Both the position numbers and the translations under genes were made by a program. The notes under the pieces were generated by a model. That model worked only from the letters and a program-made list of their open reading frames with translations. It was not told where the DNA came from and did no database searches. This document shows, one piece after another, positions 8,106 through 11,588 of a stretch of DNA of 11,588 nt. The stretch lies in NCBI GenBank assembly GCA_003024985.2, contig PXIH01S0001164.1. The stretch is one strand, 5' to 3'. The stretch comes from Euperipatoides rowelli. Lineage: Eukaryota > Onychophora > Udeonychophora > Euonychophora > Peripatopsidae. How positions within the stretch are numbered: the stretch's first letter is position 1; every line of letters starts with the position of its first letter.

Positions 8106-9087
8106 CTACTTCCTTATGAAGAAGATGGAAAAGGCATTGCAAATGTCACCAACATACCTTAATGACAGAAACATTATGGAAATATTTAAAATTCCACTGG
8201 TCATTAATTGTAGTTAATAATAACTATATGCCCCTCAACTTGAAAAATACCAATTGAGACTTTATGACGATAAAAACAACTGGTGTGGATTCAGACATCT
8301 CTATATGTGACACACATCTTAGCCAACCACATGTCTGTGGGTAATTACTTACAGACATCAAATATTTTACGCTTATCATACAAGACTAGATAATTTATAC
8401 TCAAAACTATTATAGGTACATAATTAAAGATCCAGTTTTTTACTAGATGGATGCAAAAGATATGTGTACCAACTTTAAACAATTCAGCATATAATCTCCG
8501 GATATGGTATGTAGATTCAAACTAACGATAAGCTCATGAATGATAATGCTGCCAATCAAGTGCCTCAAACACTTAAGATTGAATTGATTAGTCATTTGAA
8601 TATCATAATATAAATATTTACCAATGAGAAATTTGGGCAGAGACACACTGATTCATATGTTATAGAACTTACTAACTAATAAAGAATGCACAACTATTAT
8701 CTTCTTCGCACATACAATATAATTGGTATATACTATTATATCTTTAGAGAATAAACAACAAGGAGTATTTAGATATAATGAAAACCCAATTTAATCATAT
8801 TACAAATATAGTAATGTAATACCTACAAAGGTAATATAGGTGATTTAAACTAGCTTCCAGTTGTACCTAGTTTTAACTAACAATATATTGTATACATTTT
8901 AAACTGTTATGCTGTACACTTAAATAATTCTTGTGCAGCATTATTATGTTCTTGTGATTCAATTATAATAAATCACAATTACCCAATTCTTCTTAAGTGA
9001 GGTTAAGATGGTCTGGACATTTGCAAAATCTCATGGAAAAATGGAATGGGTGTGGAGTGTGTTGATACACTTGTAATCCTAGTCTCA
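8106..9087. other. Non-coding stretch
   Basis: I see no gene. CAGACAT (8291-8297) and ATGTCTG in ACCACATGTCTGTGG (about 8325-8340) form a loose inverted repeat. A 67-codon minus-strand frame at 8443-8646 has no recognisable feature. The rest is AT-rich single-copy-looking sequence. Confidence 0.5.
8953..8979. repeat. Short inverted repeat
   Basis: TTGTGATT (8953-8960) and AATCACAA (8972-8979) are perfect 8-bp inverted arms around an 11-bp AT-rich loop. It lacks the U-tract or other context of a known RNA element. Confidence 0.6.
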
Positions 9088-9158
9088 CTAGTTGGATTGG
9101 AATCAGTAGTTGTTCTGGTTGATGTTTGCTAGTCAATTTGGCTTGTAAGTCCAACTAG
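9088..9158. repeat. Inverted repeat, 9-bp arms
   Basis: CTAGTTGGA (9088-9096) and TCCAACTAG (9150-9158) are exact inverse complements about 53 bp apart. The intervening DNA does not extend the stem, so a microRNA-type hairpin is not supported. Confidence 0.6.
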
Positions 9159-9460
9159 ATGATTCAGTCTGATGTGATATCAGATGTGTTGATATAATAA
9201 ATTGTAGTGTTAAGATTGACATATTTTGAAATTTATTTGGTAAAATAATGTAATGTTGTAAATATACATGAATGATATAATTACAGTTAAATAATTAATG
9301 TGAAATATATGCATATTGATAAAGATAAAAATGTAAAATTCCGATGGTATAATGTAAATAAGTTTGTTTTGAAATACAATTGGGAAATTCTGTATACAAA
9401 GGTAGATTCAGTATAAGTATCTATTGAAGAATATTGGCCGAGTTGATTTCATGTAGATGA

Positions 9461-9698
9461 GACTTTGTGATAGAAAAATGGAAACTGTGAATTCTGGTAT
9501 TGTACTTTGTGAGCTTTATGACCTGTGTGTACTTCGTGTTTTAAATGGCTGTTGTGATTAATGCTTAGTGAAGGATTAATCCTTTGTGAAAATGTGCAGG
9601 GATACAGTATAGAATATCNTTGTGATTCCTTGTGAATTTCTTAGAGATCAAAATATACTTTGTAAGATTTATGTTCTTTGTGATATATGCTTAGTGAA
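9461..9698. repeat. Degenerate TTGTGA-rich repeat cluster
   Basis: The short motif CTTTGTGA and variants (CTTTGTGAA, CTTGTGAA, CTTAGTGAA) recur about ten times in 240 bp. A longer shared piece, ATGCTTAGTGAA preceded by TTGTGAT or TTTGTGAT, occurs near 9552-9572 and 9676-9698, and ACTTTGTGAGCTTTATG (near 9504) resembles ACTTTGTAAGATTTATG (near 9657). It looks like a decayed tandem array with a period of roughly 120-150 bp. Base 9619 is unresolved. Confidence 0.5.
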
Positions 9699-9774
9699 TA
9701 TCTTATTTGAACTGACACCTCATGGTTTTCACGAGTGAGACATTCAATCGACCTAATCTGATGGTTTATTTAAG

Positions 9775-9804
9775 ATATAATGTTGCATAAATATAACATT
9801 ATAT
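9775..9804. repeat. Inverted repeat ATATAATGTT/AACATTATAT
   Basis: Perfect 10-bp arms (9775-9784 and 9795-9804) around a 10-bp AT-rich loop. It is probably incidental AT-rich palindromic DNA. Confidence 0.65.
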
Positions 9805-10947
9805 GTATCATAACCTGTGTATGCTGATGTGTAATATTTAACAAGATGAATAAGAGATTAGATGGTTGTAGCTGATCACCTCCCTTTCCTAAATCCTCCA
9901 TTGTTGTGTAAATATCTGTTATTCCCGATATCTGTCATTTGACAAGGAAATTTCTCAACACTGAATAGAATGAATAAACAATAATTAAGAAAGGACACTT
10001 GAGAAAACTCTGTGCTCCTTTATATTAAGAAACAATAACATGCCAGACGCAGGTAAATATTTAATTTTTCTGTTCAAAACCACAGGTAGATTTTATTCTT
10101 TAGAATGTCATGATATAAAGGTTGATAAGACACACCCAAATAAAATAAGAAAAAAACTTCTGAATTTTCTTCATTTTAAGAGTACTTACTAAAATAATAA
10201 AAGGCAAATAATATCTTCTGTTATTTAAATACATTATGAAATAAATATAATGCAATAATAGTGTGTTCATAGAAATTGACAAAAATTGTAGTGTGCTGTT
10301 TCCACATTCATTGTGGGTGGAGGGTTATTTAATAATAATAAAACAGCTAGGTACTATGGTTTTAGGGTTGCCTATAGACAGGCTACAACTCAAGAAATAA
10401 CCCAGAGACCTAGTCCTATTACTCTCTAACTAAATCTTCTTATTCATCCAACTCTCTCCCTGATAAACATGGTCTTAAATGGTGATTTTGAGGTTGGGGA
10501 AGTACCTCGGAATGACCAGGAAAGAACATATTAGCACTCTGTCTTACTTATGCTCAAATGGGAACATACAGTCATGACCTTAGTGCATGTGTCCATATGG
10601 GAATATCAAAAATTTCTACCAACAGTCTGCAACAAACCAATGGAGCTATCTTTCCTCATGCAAATTATTTTTATTATTATTATCAATTATAATAAAACAT
10701 CTACACACTATCATATTTGATAGTACATTGAAAAGTTTTTATTTAACCCATGGAATATCAGGGTCAATTCTAAGAATTTGATATTTTTTCATTTCTTTAT
10801 ATCTAATTTTCTATTATCTCTTTATATTTATTTTATTATCATATTAATAATCATTTTAATAAACTGTATTCATTGAAAATAATATTACCTACAATATCAA
10901 TATTATTACTTTAGTATTAACAACAGAATATGGTTATTTATTTTTAG
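9805..10947. other. Non-coding stretch upstream of the exon
   Basis: No coding sequence is supported. About 10360-10600 is richer in G+C than its flanks (CTATAGACAGGCTACAACTC, then TTGAGGTTGGGGAAGTACC), which suggests an old dispersed repeat or conserved non-coding block of unknown identity. From 10660 to 10930 it is extremely AT-rich (TTATTATTATTATC). If the exon at 10948 is internal or preceded by a 5' UTR exon, this is intron. Confidence 0.5.
10934..10947 (+). promoter_or_regulatory. 3' splice site (acceptor)
   Basis: TTATTTATTTTTAG is a pyrimidine-rich tract (T-rich with a few A) ending in AG, directly before the exon. It is the best acceptor near the coding start. Confidence 0.7.
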
Positions 10948-10970
10948 ATAAAAGGTCAAAAGAAGTAATA

Positions 10971-11256
10971 ATGTTTGGTAATCAGCAGAACAAGAATAAG
11001 AATACACAAGCAGGTATGATCGATAGTGATTTAGTACCACAAGACTCTAATGGCAGTGATGATGATGATAGTAAAAATCAGCTGGATGAAAGTCATAAAA
11101 GTGATGATCAAAAAACACTTGGTGATCAATCACAATCTGATGAAAGTGAAGGAAATTATGAGCCTCTTAACCGTGGACTAATTCCTATACAGGGCAATGA
11201 ATATTCACCCCGTCCTTACAAAGAAGATGTCCAGGATATTTTACCTGAATTAACAG
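10971..11256 (+). CDS. Coding exon of an unrecognised acidic, Ser/Asp-rich protein
   Basis: The frame from ATG at 10971 gives 95 complete codons plus one base before the donor. There is an A at position -3. It is the only long frame here with coding-like composition: no Cys or Trp, rich in Asp, Ser, Asn, Gln, Glu and Lys. Residues 18-61 form an acidic Ser/Asp stretch (GSDDDDS at 28-34, SQSDESEG at 54-61) typical of disordered, casein kinase II-type segments. Residues 62-95 change character: YEPLNRGLIPIQG, then YSPRPYKEDVQDILPELT, proline- and hydrophobic-rich and probably the start of a conserved region. I see no membrane segment or signal peptide. The exon probably begins at 10948. The frame stays open back to the acceptor, so ATG may be the start codon after a 23-base 5' UTR or an internal Met. 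The rest of the gene is to the right. I do not recognise the family. Confidence 0.75.
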
Positions 11257-11262
11257 GTATAT
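11257..11262 (+). promoter_or_regulatory. 5' splice site (donor)
   Basis: The exon ends AACAG and the intron begins GTATAT. The frame would stop six bases into the intron-side sequence (TAT ATT AAT region, TAA shortly after), as expected if splicing occurs here. It leaves a phase-1 junction. Confidence 0.7.
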
Positions 11263-11514
11263 ATTAATTATTACTACTGTTTTAATTTGGATACCATATA
11301 ATGTTAAGAAATAACACAATGGTCAATTAGATACTTTTTTAAAATTTATTTTTCAATATTAAAAATAAGTACCGTAATGAATTTCATGGCAAATTTATAG
11401 ACATCTGGAAAATAATCATTATATAAAACAATTATTACCTTTCTGGAAGTCTCAATTCTAGTCTGGGCCGTATTCTCTATAGTCCACTTTTAAGTGCTCA
11501 TTATAAAGATATTA
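11263..11514. other. Intron sequence
   Basis: AT-rich DNA following the donor, with stops in all frames and no other recognisable feature. Confidence 0.55.
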
Positions 11515-11588
11515 TTAACCTTTAACTACACGCGCCAACAAATATAACATAAGTACACGTGTGGTGTATTTTGTACACCACACCAAAA
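11515..11588 (+). mobile_element. Possible piggyBac-like transposon terminus, cut by window end
   Basis: TTAA (11515-11518) is followed by CCTTTAACTACACGCGCC, close to the CCCTTT-type start of piggyBac terminal repeats, then AGTACACGTG and a strong hairpin (11559-11583). Overlapping CpG-containing motifs (ACGCGCC, ACGTG) set it apart from the AT-rich intron. The opposite end and any transposase would lie beyond the window. This is a motif-based call only. Confidence 0.35.
11559..11583. repeat. Perfect 10-bp hairpin in the putative transposon end
   Basis: GTGTGGTGTA (11559-11568) and TACACCACAC (11574-11583) are exact inverse complements around the loop TTTTG. The stem is GC-richer than its surroundings. 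Subterminal inverted repeats are common in DNA transposons. It is not a bacterial-type terminator. Confidence 0.85.

Noticed and set aside
9088-9158. microRNA-like hairpin
   Set aside because: Only the outer 9 bp pair. The interior does not continue the stem for the roughly 22 paired bases expected.
10587-10781. 64-codon plus-strand frame upstream of the exon
   Set aside because: AT-driven composition, no splice donor linking it convincingly to the exon at 10948, and no recognisable motif.

Overview
The window is AT-rich animal nuclear DNA, almost all of it non-coding. It carries long AT-rich tracts, microsatellites, GT-AG splice signals, decayed non-LTR retrotransposon sequence and a tRNA-derived SINE, and it shows no bacterial-style gene packing. 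I read it as an intron or intergenic stretch of an invertebrate. An insect or other arthropod, or a flatworm, would fit, but the sequence alone does not settle the phylum. Two single unresolved bases (3424 and 9619) suggest a draft assembly.

Layout. 1-1320 is AT-rich DNA with a possible piggyBac-like transposon end at 411 and a 14-bp poly(A) run near 1000. 1332-4906 is a dead non-LTR retrotransposon (CR1/Jockey-like) on the minus strand. Its apurinic endonuclease domain (about 3682-4373), linker (about 3147-3287), reverse transcriptase (about 1764-2401) and C-terminal tail (1466-1582) are all recognisable by conserved motifs, but they are broken by stops, frameshifts and a catalytic Asp-to-Gly change. 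An identical 11-bp sequence lies exactly at the 3' tail (1321-1331) and again at 4907-4917, and is the probable target-site duplication. The retrotransposon is itself interrupted by a same-strand tRNA-derived SINE (3341-3679), inserted just after the SDH motif of the endonuclease, and probably by a second piece of foreign DNA (about 2425-2745) that contains a 68-bp tandem duplication. 4918-10947 has no gene I can support. It holds a roughly 13-bp AT minisatellite (5632-5825), trinucleotide repeats, a diverged 89-bp tandem duplication, a TTGTGA-rich degenerate repeat (9461-9698), several short inverted repeats and two stretches visibly richer in G+C.

The only convincing host coding sequence is one plus-strand exon (10948-11256, coding from at least 10971). 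It is flanked by a good 3' splice site and a GT donor and encodes an acidic, Ser/Asp-rich, probably disordered segment of a protein I do not recognise. The rest of that gene lies to the right. The last 74 bases look like the start of another piggyBac-like terminus with a strong subterminal hairpin.

The genes here do not work together as a system. The interest lies in the nested retroelements, in a perfect inverted AGGTCA palindrome in the retrotransposon's 3' UTR, and in two similar TTAA-type ends at opposite edges of the window.
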